Source of the DNA: Streptomyces sp. KMM 9044
GTDB taxonomy: Bacteria; Actinomycetota; Actinomycetes; Streptomycetales; Streptomycetaceae
NCBI RefSeq assembly: GCF_024701375.2
Contig: NZ_CP113910.1
Coordinates: 620,001 to 684,000 of the forward strand
Length of the DNA: 64,000 nt
Direction: 5' to 3'
The notes beneath the pieces were generated by a model that saw only the letters and a program-made list of their open reading frames with translations, did no database searches and was not told where the DNA came from. This document shows, piece after piece, positions 34,582 through 43,778 of this stretch (within the stretch, counting starts at the first letter, position 1; each line of letters opens with the position of its first letter). The translations under genes and the position numbers were made by a program.

Positions 34582-37500
34582 TCAGTTCCGCCGCACCGTC
34601 AACCGCAGGGTCAGCACCTGGAAGGGGCGCAGGGCCACCGGCACGGTGTCCCTGCCGGTGGCCGCCGGTTCCAGCGGGCGCTCCAGGAGGTCGGTCACCG
34701 TGGCGCCGCCGAGCGGGAAACCGGTGCGCAGGGTGCCGGTGGCGCGCCCGCCCCGGGACTCGTAGAGGCGGACGACGACATCACCGGAGGCGTCGTCCGC
34801 GAACTTGACGGCCTCCACGGTCACTCCCTCGCCGTCCACGGAGACGACGGGAGCGGCGGCAGCCACGGAGACCTGTGGGTCCGGCGGGGCCGCCGACCGG
34901 GTCACGCGCAGCGGCAGGTTGAGGGCGTAGCCCTCCGCGACGGCGTCCTCGATGTCCGCGCCGGGCAGCAGCGCGTAGGTGAAACGGTGGATGCCCTGGT
35001 CGGCCCCGGGGTCCGGGACGCGGGGCGCGCGCACCAGGCTGAGGCCGACCGTGGTGGTCGTTCCGCCGTCGTCGCGGACCGTGCGGGTCACGTCGTGGCC
35101 GTACGTCGAGTCGTTGAGGACGGCGACACCGTAGCCGGGTTCGCCGAGGTGCACCCAGCGGTGGCCGGACACCTCGAACCGGGCCGCCTCCCAGCTGGTG
35201 TTGGTGTGGGTGGGGCGCTGGACGTGTCCGAACTGGATCTCGGCGGAGGAGTGCGGGGCCCGGATGTCCACCGGGAAGCCGGCCTTGAGGATCTTCTCGG
35301 CCTCGTGCCAGTCGATCTCGGTCTCGAAGTCGATCCGGGGGCTGCCGGCGCGCAGGGTGATCGTCTGGGTGATCCGTGAGCCGTTGCCGAAGGCGCGTTC
35401 CACGCGGACGGCGCCGAACAGCGGGTCCTCCGCGACGACGGTGACGGACTCGGTGCCGAGCAGGTCCGTGCGGCGGTTGCGGTAGTGCTTGTCGATGTCC
35501 CAGGCGTCCCAGTGGTTGGGGAGGTCCGTGTGCAGCCGCAGCAGGTTGCCGGGGCCTGCCAGCACCTCGCGGGCCGCCCGCAGGTCGTATACGGACGACA
35601 GTGTGCCGTCCTCCGCCACCCGCACCCGTACCCGCCCGTTGTCGAGCACCCGTGCCGTGGCCGTGACGGTGACGGTGACGGGCTGCGGGGGAACGGCCGG
35701 GGCCGCCTCCGCCTTCAGGGGTGCACTGCCGTTCGCGGGCACCGTCACGTAGACGGGCGGGCCGTCGGGGGTACGGACCACCTCGGCGCGGTCGTACGGG
35801 CTCGTGTTGAACACCCGGGCCCCGGCGTCAGGGCTGCCGGCGCCCAGGGCGTCGGTCGCCTCCCTCGTCAGCGTCTCCAGTTCCTCCGCGACCCTGGCGT
35901 ACTCGGCCTCGGCCTCCCGGTGCACCCAGGCGATGGAGGAGCCGGGCAGGATGTCGTGGAACTGGTGCAGCAGGACGGTCTTCCACAACCGGTCGAAGGC
36001 GCCGTACGGGTAGGAGTACTGGTCCGGCACGTGCAGGGCTGCCGTCGTGGCCCACAGTTCGGCCTCGCGCAGCCGGTGTTCACTGCGTCGGTTGCCCTGT
36101 TTGGTGCGGGCCTGGCTGGTGTAGGTGGCGCGGTGGAGTTCCAGGTAGAGCTCGCCGTTCCAGACCGGGGCGTTCGGGTACTCCTCCCGGGCCTTGGCGA
36201 AGAAGGCGTCGGGGTGTTCGACGACGACCTTCGCGGAGCCCTCCAGATCGGCCAGCCGGCGGGCCCGTTCCATGTGCTCGCGGGTGGGGCCGCCCCCGCC
36301 GTCGCCCCAGCCGAACGGCGCGAGCGAGCGCCTGCCGCCGCCCTTCTCGCGGTAGTTGCGCACGGCACGGGCCATCTCGTCGCCGGTGAGAGCCGCGTTG
36401 TAGGTGTCGACCGGCGGGAAGTGGGTGAAGATGCGGGTGCCGTCGATGCCCTCCCACCAGAAGGTGTGGTGCGGGAACCTGTTGGTCTGGTTCCAGGAGA
36501 TCTTCTGGGTGAGGAACCAGTCGTTGCCGGCGAGCTTGGCGAGTTGCGGGTAGGCGGCTGTGTAGCCGAAGGAGTCGGGCAGCCAGACGCCCTTGGTCTC
36601 GAAGCCGAAGTGTTCGAGGAAGAACCTTTTGCCGTGGACGAGTTGGCGGGCGAGGGCCTCGCCGCCGGGCAGGTTGCCGTCGGCCTCGACCCACATGCCT
36701 CCCACCGGCGCCCACTGACCCCTCCCGACCGCCTTTCTGATCCTCTCCCACACCTGGGGGTAGTGGTCGCGCACCCACGCGTACTGCTGGGCCTGCGAGC
36801 AGGCGAAGACGAACTCGTCGTACTCGTCGGCGAGCGCGGTGGCGTTGGAGAAGGTGCGGGACGTCTTGCGCCGTGTCTCGCGCAGCGGCCACAGCCAGGC
36901 GGAGTCGATGTGGGCGTGCCCGACGCCGGAGACGGTGTGCGCGCTGGCGTGCGCGGGCTGCGCGAGGACGGGGGCGAGGATCTCGCGGGCCGCGGGGGCA
37001 GTGCCGGAGATGTCGTCGAGGTCGAGGACGTCCATGGCCCGGTCGAGCGCGTGCGCGATCTCGTGCCGGCGGGGTTCGTGCTCGCCCAGTTCGGCCATGA
37101 GTTCGCGCAGCACCTGGAGGTCGAGGTCGAGGTGCCAGACCGGTTCGTCGAGGACGGCGAGGTCGGCGCCGCGGAACACGTACAGCGGTGTGTCACCCGC
37201 CGTGAGCCGGTCGCCGAGCGGGGTGGGGTGCGCGAAACCGTCGGCCAGGATGTCGGGGTTGGAGGCCGCCTCGACCAGGTAGTCGATCTCCTCGCCGCCC
37301 GCGGCCGGGCGTCCGACCGGGACGTACCGGTTGAACGGGTTGACGGCCTTCAGGGGGGTGCCGTCGGGCAGGTGCACGAGGCCTTCGGCCTGGAAGCCCG
37401 GTCCGGCGCCGGTGAAGCCGAGGTCGATGACCGCCTCGACGCGTTGTCCGGCCCATGCTTCGGGGACCTGTCCGCGCATCCGGAACCAGGTGGTGCCCCA

Positions 37501-37695
37501 GGGCGGACCCCACGGGGTGTTCGGGGCGAAGGGCGCGTAGGGGGCGGCCACGGCCTCGGCGAAGGGGACCGGTTCGCCCGGTGCGTGCCAGGCCTCGACG
37601 GTGAGCGGGACGGTGGCGGCGTAGACCGCGGGTCTGACGCGCTGGTGATGGAGCCGCTGGACGCGGTGCTCGATCCGGTGGCGTTCGTCGTGCAT
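34582..37695 (-). CDS. GH38 alpha-mannosidase
   Basis: 1037 residues, cytoplasmic (no signal). The GH38 catalytic domain shows G-V-G-H-A-H-I-D-S-A-W-L-W-P near residue 265 (zinc His and Asp), V-W-L-P-D-S-F-G-Y near 375 (nucleophile Asp) and L-H-Q-F-H-D-I-L-P-G-S-S near 575 (zinc His). The C-terminal half is the beta-rich mannosidase domain. It releases alpha-mannose from glycans or oligomannosides. AGGAGGAG precedes the ATG. It follows the GH4 gene after 36 bases in one operon, so the two probably act on the same imported oligosaccharide. Confidence 0.93.
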   Translation of the reverse strand: MHDERHRIEHRVQRLHHQRVRPAVYAATVPLTVEAWHAPGEPVPFAEAVAAPYAPFAPNTPWGPPWGTTWFRMRGQVPEAWAGQRVEAVIDLGFTGAGPGFQAEGLVHLPDGTPLKAVNPFNRYVPVGRPAAGGEEIDYLVEAASNPDILADGFAHPTPLGDRLTAGDTPLYVFRGADLAVLDEPVWHLDLDLQVLRELMAELGEHEPRRHEIAHALDRAMDVLDLDDISGTAPAAREILAPVLAQPAHASAHTVSGVGHAHIDSAWLWPLRETRRKTSRTFSNATALADEYDEFVFACSQAQQYAWVRDHYPQVWERIRKAVGRGQWAPVGGMWVEADGNLPGGEALARQLVHGKRFFLEHFGFETKGVWLPDSFGYTAAYPQLAKLAGNDWFLTQKISWNQTNRFPHHTFWWEGIDGTRIFTHFPPVDTYNAALTGDEMARAVRNYREKGGGRRSLAPFGWGDGGGGPTREHMERARRLADLEGSAKVVVEHPDAFFAKAREEYPNAPVWNGELYLELHRATYTSQARTKQGNRRSEHRLREAELWATTAALHVPDQYSYPYGAFDRLWKTVLLHQFHDILPGSSIAWVHREAEAEYARVAEELETLTREATDALGAGSPDAGARVFNTSPYDRAEVVRTPDGPPVYVTVPANGSAPLKAEAAPAVPPQPVTVTVTATARVLDNGRVRVRVAEDGTLSSVYDLRAAREVLAGPGNLLRLHTDLPNHWDAWDIDKHYRNRRTDLLGTESVTVVAEDPLFGAVRVERAFGNGSRITQTITLRAGSPRIDFETEIDWHEAEKILKAGFPVDIRAPHSSAEIQFGHVQRPTHTNTSWEAARFEVSGHRWVHLGEPGYGVAVLNDSTYGHDVTRTVRDDGGTTTTVGLSLVRAPRVPDPGADQGIHRFTYALLPGADIEDAVAEGYALNLPLRVTRSAAPPDPQVSVAAAAPVVSVDGEGVTVEAVKFADDASGDVVVRLYESRGGRATGTLRTGFPLGGATVTDLLERPLEPAATGRDTVPVALRPFQVLTLRLTVRRN

Positions 37696-37731
37696 GAGGT
37701 GCTCTCCTCCTGAGGTGCTCTTCCCGCGGGG

Positions 37732-39069
37732 CTACTTGAGGTGGGCCAGGCCGGGGTGGACGGCGGCGTAGCCGTCGACGAGGCGGCGGGCCACGTTCAC
37801 GGAGTCGACGAGCGGGTGCAGCGCGAACGCCTTGACCGCGTGGGTGCGGGAGCCGGACTCGGCGGCACGGAGCACCTCGCGCTCGACCGCCTTGACGGAG
37901 CAGACCAGGCCGGTGGCGTGAGCGGGCAGCGGATCGACGGAGACGGGGTGTGCTCCCTGGGCGTCGACCAGGCAGGGGACCTCGATGACCGCGTCCCCGT
38001 CCAGCTCCGAAAGGGTGCTGCGGTTGAGGACGTTGAGGATCAGGGTGGTGCGTTCGTCGCGGGCGACGGCCCGCATCAGGGCGAGTGCCACCTTCTCGTA
38101 GCCGCCGGACAGGTCGTCCTCGTCGCGGTCACCGGCTCCGGCGGTCTCGCGGTTCTCGGACATGTAGGTGGCCTCGCGTTCGGCGCGGGTGCGCTCCCAG
38201 GTGGCGAGGGCGGGGGTGCCGGGGTCACCCGCCTGCGTGTAGAAGCGGGCCTGTTGGTCGTGGAGGAAGGCGCCGCGGGTCTTCCGGGCCTGCTGGTAGG
38301 CGCGGACGGTCTCCCGGTTGAAGTAGTAGTAGTGCAGGTACTCGTTGGGGACGGCGCCGAGGGACTGGAGCCAGTCGGCGCCGAAGAGCCGGCCCTCCTC
38401 GAAGGAGTCGAGCAGCGGCAGGTCGGCGAGCAGGCGCGGGAGTTCGTCACGGCCCTTGACGTACAGGCCGCGCACCCAGCCGAGGTGGTTGAGGCCGACG
38501 TAGTCGATCCACGCCTCCCGCGGGTCCGTGCCGAGCACCCGGGCGACACGGCGGCCGAGGCCGACCGGTGAGTCGCAGATGCCGATGACCCGGTCGCCGA
38601 GGTGCCGGGACATGGCCTCGGTCACCAGGCCCGCCGGATTGGTGAAGTTGATGACCCAGGCGTCGGGGGCGAGCCGGGCCACCCGGCGCGCGATGTCGAC
38701 GGCGACGGGGACGGTCCGCAGCCCGTAGGCGATGCCGCCCGCGCCGACCGTCTCCTGCCCGAGGACGCCCTCGGCGAGCGCGACCCGTTCGTCGTTCGCG
38801 CGGCCCTCGAGTCCGCCGACCCGGATCGCGGAGAAGACGAAGTCGGCACCGCGCAGCGCTTCGTCCAGGTCGGTGGTGGTGCCCACCTCGGGGGCGTCGG
38901 GCACGCCGGCCGCCTGTTCGGCTAGTACACGGGCGACTGCGTACAGCCGACGGTCGTCGACATCGTGCAGAACGACCCGCGTCACCCGCCCCTCGGCGTG
39001 GTCCCCGAGGAGCGCACCGTACACCAGCGGGACCCGGAATCCTCCGCCGCCCAGAATCGTCAGTCTCAC
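37732..39069 (-). CDS. GH4 family NAD-dependent glycosidase (6-phospho-beta-glucosidase-like)
   Basis: 445 residues from GTG 39069 with GAAGG upstream. Rossmann start L-T-I-L-G-G-G-G-F-R-V-P-L; N-F-T-N-P-A-G-L-V-T-E-A near residue 155; metal-binding C in G-I-C-D-S-P near 180 and His in G-L-N-H-L-G-W near 208. GH4 enzymes use NAD and Mn in a redox-assisted cleavage of (phospho)glycosides. First gene of the GH4-GH38 operon. The substrate class is likely gluco- or manno-configured; sequence does not decide. Confidence 0.9.
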   Translation of the reverse strand: MRLTILGGGGFRVPLVYGALLGDHAEGRVTRVVLHDVDDRRLYAVARVLAEQAAGVPDAPEVGTTTDLDEALRGADFVFSAIRVGGLEGRANDERVALAEGVLGQETVGAGGIAYGLRTVPVAVDIARRVARLAPDAWVINFTNPAGLVTEAMSRHLGDRVIGICDSPVGLGRRVARVLGTDPREAWIDYVGLNHLGWVRGLYVKGRDELPRLLADLPLLDSFEEGRLFGADWLQSLGAVPNEYLHYYYFNRETVRAYQQARKTRGAFLHDQQARFYTQAGDPGTPALATWERTRAEREATYMSENRETAGAGDRDEDDLSGGYEKVALALMRAVARDERTTLILNVLNRSTLSELDGDAVIEVPCLVDAQGAHPVSVDPLPAHATGLVCSVKAVEREVLRAAESGSRTHAVKAFALHPLVDSVNVARRLVDGYAAVHPGLAHLK

Positions 39070-39348
39070 GTCCGCACCCTTCCCACCACGGCGGCTCCGA
39101 CGCCTGCCGGTCCGTTCGTCCACGATGTCACCGCCGCCGGTCCCGCCCTCGGCCATGACGCCTCCGGCGGGCACCGGGGCCTCCGGCCGGCATGCGCCCG
39201 GCAGGTGGTCGAACAGCCGACCGCGTACGGCGCCGGGTCACCGACCGGGCGCCGCTTCGCGCGGCGGGGCGTGGTGCCGTTGCACCCATTCGCGTCAATT
39301 CATGAGATGAACTCCCCTCACGCGCAAGGACTTTCTCGGTTACACCTC

Positions 39349-39377
39349 TTGACGGCCACGGGATCACGGAGCACATT
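39349..39377 (+). promoter_or_regulatory. Promoter of the GH16 gene
   Basis: TTGACG (39349-39354) and CACATT (39372-39377) are spaced 17 bases. The start of transcription would fall near the operator at 39387. Confidence 0.5.
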
Positions 39378-39386
39378 GGCGACACC

Positions 39387-39402
39387 CTGAGAGCGCTCTC
39401 AG
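39387..39402. promoter_or_regulatory. CebR/LacI-type operator
   Basis: CTGAGAGCGCTCTCAG is a perfect 16-base palindrome close to the TGGGAGCGCTCCCA box of the cellobiose regulator CebR and related LacI proteins. Its place just after the -10 would block transcription until an oligosaccharide inducer is present. Confidence 0.7.
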
Positions 39403-39490
39403 AACCGACGGGCAGGGCTCTTCGGGCACTCCCCGCACCCGGATCGGGAACGCATCCGCATCCGTACCCCTCTCCGAGAGGCATCCCCAC

Positions 39491-40909
39491 ATGAGTGACC
39501 CCTCCGGCCTCCCCCGCAGACCCCGCCTCTCCCGCGGACCCCGTTCGCTGCGGCGGACGCTGATGGCCGCCGTCGGCACGCTCGGGCTCGCGCTCGCGGC
39601 CTCCACCCTCGCCCTGCCGTCGGCGAGCGCCTCCGCCCCGGCTCCCCCGTCGGGCTGGAACCAGGTCTTCGTCGACGACTTCAACGGTGCCGCGGGCAGC
39701 GGCGTCAACACCTCCAACTGGCAGTACGCGACCGGCAAGGGCTACCCGGGCGGCCCCGCCAACTGGGGCACCGGCGAGATCGAGACGATGACGTCGAACC
39801 CGGAGAACGTCTCCCTCGACGGCAACGGCAACCTCCGTATCACCCCGCGCCGGGACGCCTCCGGGAACTGGACCTCCGGCCGCGTCGAGACCAACCGTTC
39901 CGACTTCGAGCCGCCCGCCGGTGGCGTCCTGCGCGTCGAGAGCCGTATCCAGGTGCCGAACGTGACCGGTGCCGCCGCCAAGGGCTACTGGCCGGCGTTC
40001 TGGATGCTGGGCGCGCCCTACCGGGGCGACCACTGGAACTGGCCTGCCGTCGGCGAGCTCGACATCATGGAGAACACGCAGGGCAACAACACCGTCTTCG
40101 CCACGATGCACTGCGGCACCGCGCCCGGCGGGCCGTGCAACGAGAACAGCGGCATCGGGGGTTCGACCACCTGCCAGGGCACGTCCTGTCAGGCCGGCTT
40201 CCACACCTACCGGCTGGAATGGGACCGCTCGGGGAGCGTGGAGGAGATCCGCTTCTACCTCGACGGCAACCACTTCCACACCGTGCGGGAGAACCAGGTC
40301 GACGCGACGACCTGGACGAACGCCACCGACCACGGCTTCTTCATCATTCTCAACGTGGCGATGGGCGGCGGCTTCCCCGACGCCTTCGGCGGCGGCCCGG
40401 ACGCCGGTACGCAGCCCGGGCACTCGATGCTCGTCGACTACGTGCAGGTGCTGGCCTCCGGCGGCGGGGGCGGCACCACGCCGCCCCCGTCCGGCAGCCG
40501 TGACGCCTACGGCACCATCCAGGCCGAGTCCTTCGACGGCCAGTCCGGCACGGTGACGGAGACCACTTCGGACTCCGGCGGCGGCCAGAACGTGGGCGCG
40601 CTGGCCAACGGCGACTGGCTGCAGTTCAAGGGCGTGAACTTCGGCTCGTCCGCGGCCACGCAGTTCTCGGCCCGGGTGGCGAGCGGTGCGCCCACCGGGG
40701 TCAGCGGTCTGGTCGAGGTACGTCTGGACAGCCGCGGCAACGCTCCCATCGGAAGTTTCTCGGTGGGCAACACGGGCGGCTGGCAGTCGTGGCGGACCGT
40801 CCCGGCGAACGTCGGGTCCGTGAGGGGCACGCACGACGTGTACCTGACTTTCACGAGCGGCCAGCCGCAGGACTTCGTGAACGTCAACTGGTTCACGTTC
40901 GGCCGCTGA
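39491..40909 (+). CDS. Secreted GH16 beta-glucanase with CBM6-type module
   Basis: 472 residues. Signal peptide R-R-T-L-M-A-A-V-G-T-L-G-L-A-L-A-A-S-T-L ending A-S-A-S-A. The GH16 domain (about 55-320) contains the catalytic E-L-D-I-M-E-N motif near residue 195 (nucleophile and acid/base Glu) with G-Y-W-P-A-F-W-M-L before it. After a Gly-rich/Pro linker, residues 340-472 form a family-6-like carbohydrate-binding module (I-Q-A-E-S-F-D...D-W-L-Q-F-K-G-V-N-F-G). It likely cleaves beta-1,3 or beta-1,3-1,4 glucans outside the cell. A CebR-like operator controls it, consistent with induction by glucan oligomers. Confidence 0.93.
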   Translation: MSDPSGLPRRPRLSRGPRSLRRTLMAAVGTLGLALAASTLALPSASASAPAPPSGWNQVFVDDFNGAAGSGVNTSNWQYATGKGYPGGPANWGTGEIETMTSNPENVSLDGNGNLRITPRRDASGNWTSGRVETNRSDFEPPAGGVLRVESRIQVPNVTGAAAKGYWPAFWMLGAPYRGDHWNWPAVGELDIMENTQGNNTVFATMHCGTAPGGPCNENSGIGGSTTCQGTSCQAGFHTYRLEWDRSGSVEEIRFYLDGNHFHTVRENQVDATTWTNATDHGFFIILNVAMGGGFPDAFGGGPDAGTQPGHSMLVDYVQVLASGGGGGTTPPPSGSRDAYGTIQAESFDGQSGTVTETTSDSGGGQNVGALANGDWLQFKGVNFGSSAATQFSARVASGAPTGVSGLVEVRLDSRGNAPIGSFSVGNTGGWQSWRTVPANVGSVRGTHDVYLTFTSGQPQDFVNVNWFTFGR

Positions 40910-40932
40910 CCCAACGGTTCCACTGCTCCGCC

Positions 40933-40962
40933 GAGGGGCTCCGCGTACGCGTGGGGCCCCTC
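40933..40962. terminator. Terminator hairpin of the GH16 gene
   Basis: GAGGGGC (40933-40939) pairs with GCCCCTC (40956-40962) around an inner CC/GG and self-complementary CGCGTACGCG loop, 24 bases after the stop. Confidence 0.7.
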
Positions 40963-41172
40963 TCCCCTGTCCGCGACCTGCGGCTCTCCTGGAGCGCCCG
41001 CATTCCCGGCCCCCTCCCCGCGAATACGTCATACTTTTATTCGTGAACGGGTTACGGAGGTGAGGGTTCGGGCGTACCGGGACACCCTGTAGGTGGAGGA
41101 GAGGACCGAGGGTGCCACGAGGTACGGCGAGGCAGGCCCTCGGCCACCTCGACGACAAGGAGCTGACGCGGG

Positions 41173-42741
41173 ATGACCGAGGAGACCGAGGAGACCGAAG
41201 TGCCGGCCCGGACCGGCACCGGTTGGCCCCATCCCCTGCGTGACCCGCGCGACCGCCGTCTCCCGCGCGTCGCCGGCCCCTCCGGGCTGGTCATCTTCGG
41301 AGTGACCGGCGACCTGTCGCGCAAGAAGCTGATGCCGGCGGTGTACGACCTCGCCCACCGGGGTCTGCTGCCGCCGGGCTTCTCGCTGGTCGGTTTCGCC
41401 CGCAGGGACTGGAAGGACCAGGACTTCGCGCAGGTGGTGCACGACGCGGTCGGGGAGCACGCCCGCACGCCATTCCGCGAGGAGGTCTGGCAGCAGCTCA
41501 CCGAGGGCATGCGGTTCGTGCCGGGTGACTTCGACGACGACACGGCGTTCGAACAACTGCGCTCGGCCGTCGACGAGTTGGATATTTCCCGGGGTACCAG
41601 CGGCAACTACGCCTTCTACCTCTCCGTACCACCGAAGTTCTTCCCGAAAGTGGTCCAGCAGCTGAAGAAGCACGGGCTGGCCGACCAGTCGAGCGGTTCC
41701 TGGCGGCGCGCGGTGATCGAGAAGCCGTTCGGCCACGACCTGAGGTCGGCCGAGGAGCTCAACGCGATCGTGCACGAGGTGTTCGCCCCGGACCAGGTCT
41801 TCCGGATCGACCACTACCTGGGCAAGGAGACCGTCCAGAACATCCTGGCCCTGCGCTTCGCGAACACGGTGTTCGAGCCGATCTGGAACCGGTCCTTCGT
41901 CGACCACGTGCAGATCACCATGGCCGAGGACATCGGCATCGGCGGCCGGGCCGGCTACTACGACGGCATCGGCGCCGCCCGCGACGTCATCCAGAACCAC
42001 CTGCTCCAGCTCATGGCGCTCACCGCCATGGAGGAGCCGGCCTCCTTCGACGCGGCGTCGTTGCTCACCGAGAAGCTGAAGGTGCTCCGGGCCGTGCGGC
42101 TGCCGAAGGACCTGGGCCCGCACACCGTGCGCGGGCAGTACGAGGGCGCATGGCAGGGCGGCAGGCGGGTGCCGGGCTACATGGAGGAGGACGGCATCGA
42201 CGCGGGTTCCACCACCGACACGTACGCGGCGATCAAGCTGGGCGTGGACAACCGCCGCTGGGCGGGCGTCCCCTTCTACCTGCGCACCGGCAAGCGGCTG
42301 GGCCGCCGGGTCACCGAGATCGCGGTCGTGTTCCGGCGGGCACCGCACTCCCCCTTCGGCTTCGTGGCGACCGCGGAGCTCGGGTCGAACGCCGTCGTCA
42401 TCCGGGTGCAGCCGGACGAGGGCATGACGGTGCGGTTCGGTTCCAAGGTGCCGGGCACCTCGATGGAGATCCGGGACGTGACGATGGACTTCGCGTACGG
42501 CGAGTCGTTCACCCAGGCCAGCCCGGAGGCCTACGAGCGGCTCGTCCTCGACGTCCTCCTCGGGGACGCCAACCTGTTCCCCCGGCATCAGGAAGTGGAA
42601 GAGTCCTGGAGGATCCTCGATCCGGTCGAGGAGTACTGGGCGTCCCACGGCAGACCGGCGCGGTACGCCTCGGGCAGCTGGGGACCCCCGGAAGCCGACG
42701 AGATGCTCGCACGAGACGGACGGAGCTGGCGCAGGCCATGA
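41173..42741 (+). CDS. zwf: Glucose-6-phosphate 1-dehydrogenase
   Basis: 522 residues. N-terminal Rossmann motif V-I-F-G-V-T-G-D-L-S-R-K-K near residue 42; active-site R-I-D-H-Y-L-G-K-E near 212 with the catalytic His; then N-R-R-W-A-G-V-P-F-Y-L-R-T-G-K near 360. It oxidises glucose-6-phosphate to 6-phosphogluconolactone with NADP. A Thr-Glu-Glu repeat at the very start comes from a short DNA repeat. First gene of zwf-opcA-gnd; its TGA overlaps the opcA ATG in ATGA, so OpcA is made in step with it. Confidence 0.97.
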   Translation: MTEETEETEVPARTGTGWPHPLRDPRDRRLPRVAGPSGLVIFGVTGDLSRKKLMPAVYDLAHRGLLPPGFSLVGFARRDWKDQDFAQVVHDAVGEHARTPFREEVWQQLTEGMRFVPGDFDDDTAFEQLRSAVDELDISRGTSGNYAFYLSVPPKFFPKVVQQLKKHGLADQSSGSWRRAVIEKPFGHDLRSAEELNAIVHEVFAPDQVFRIDHYLGKETVQNILALRFANTVFEPIWNRSFVDHVQITMAEDIGIGGRAGYYDGIGAARDVIQNHLLQLMALTAMEEPASFDAASLLTEKLKVLRAVRLPKDLGPHTVRGQYEGAWQGGRRVPGYMEEDGIDAGSTTDTYAAIKLGVDNRRWAGVPFYLRTGKRLGRRVTEIAVVFRRAPHSPFGFVATAELGSNAVVIRVQPDEGMTVRFGSKVPGTSMEIRDVTMDFAYGESFTQASPEAYERLVLDVLLGDANLFPRHQEVEESWRILDPVEEYWASHGRPARYASGSWGPPEADEMLARDGRSWRRP

Positions 42742-43673
42742 AGATCGATCTGACCGACACCACGGCAAGTGATGTCAACAAGGCGCTGGTGCGGGGCCGC
42801 CGCGCCATCGGCACCCCGGCGGTGGGCATGGTCCTGACGATGGTGGTCGTCACGGACGAGGAGAACGCCTACGACTCGATCAAGGCCGCCGAGGAGGCCT
42901 CGCACGAGCACCCCTCGCGCATGCTGGTCGTCATCAAGCGGCACGCCCGCACTCCGCGCGAGCGCACCCGTCCGCGGCTGGACGCGGAGGTGCGGGTCGG
43001 TTCGGAGGCCGGTACGGGCGAGACGGTCGTCCTGCGGACCTACGGCGAGGTGTCCGACCACGCCGACTCCGTGGTGCTGCCGCTGCTGCTCCCGGACGCC
43101 CCGGTGGTCGTGTGGTGGCCGGCGGACGCTCCCGAGCACCCCTCGAAGGACCCGCTCGGCGCGCTGGGCCAGCGCAGGATCACCGACCTGTACACGGTGG
43201 GGAACCCCCTGAAGGTCCTGTCGGCCCGGAGGCGCACCTACGCGCCCGGTGACACCGACCTGGCCTGGACCCGGCTGACGCCGTGGCGTTCGATGCTGGC
43301 CGCCGCCTTGGACCAGGCCCGGCTGACGGTGACGTCGGCGGCGGTGGAGAGCGAGGCCGACAACCCCAGCGCGGAGCTGCTGGCGCGCTGGCTGGAGGCC
43401 CGGTTGGAGGTGCCGGTCGAGCGCGTGGAGACGGCCGGCCCGGTGGTCACAGGGGTGCGGCTGGGCACGGCGGACGGCGAGATCGCCATCGACCGGCCGG
43501 AGGGCCCGATGGCCACGCTGTCGCTGCCGGGGCAGCCGTCGCGGCGGCTCGCGCTGAAGGTCCGGCCCCTGTCCGAACTGATCGCCGAGGAACTCCGGCG
43601 GCTCGACGCGGACGAGATGTACGCCGTCGCCCTGCGCGGCGAGAGCGCCGAGGAGGCCACCGCCCCTGCCTGA
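42738..43673 (+). CDS. opcA: Glucose-6-phosphate dehydrogenase assembly protein OpcA
   Basis: 311 residues starting M-K-I-D-L-T-D-T-T-A-S-D-V-N-K-A-L. OpcA landmarks are M-V-L-T-M-V-V-V-T-D-E, H-P-S-R-M-L-V-V-I, V-V-W-W-P-A-D-A-P near residue 125 and W-T-R-L-T-P-W-R near 180. OpcA binds and activates the zwf product in actinobacteria and cyanobacteria. ATG 42738 lies within the zwf stop. Length and order are standard for Streptomyces. Confidence 0.95.
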   Translation: MKIDLTDTTASDVNKALVRGRRAIGTPAVGMVLTMVVVTDEENAYDSIKAAEEASHEHPSRMLVVIKRHARTPRERTRPRLDAEVRVGSEAGTGETVVLRTYGEVSDHADSVVLPLLLPDAPVVVWWPADAPEHPSKDPLGALGQRRITDLYTVGNPLKVLSARRRTYAPGDTDLAWTRLTPWRSMLAAALDQARLTVTSAAVESEADNPSAELLARWLEARLEVPVERVETAGPVVTGVRLGTADGEIAIDRPEGPMATLSLPGQPSRRLALKVRPLSELIAEELRRLDADEMYAVALRGESAEEATAPA

Positions 43674-43778
43674 GAGGCCCTTCTCCCTTCATTCTCCATA
43701 CCTGCCACGGGTGACACGTCCGCACCGACCCGCCGCCCCGGTGGGCCGCCCCACCACGACATCGGGAAGTGAACTGAC

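Larger units (their letters stand above)
39070..39490. other. Divergent promoter region between GH4 and GH16 genes
   Basis: About 420 bases. The part next to GH4 has no protein-like frame and no strong palindrome. The part next to GH16 holds a promoter and an operator annotated separately. Confidence 0.6.

Noticed and set aside
39128..41158. Minus-strand open frame of 676 codons opposite the GH16 gene
   Set aside because: The plus strand encodes a clear signal peptide and GH16 domain; the antisense frame has no motif.
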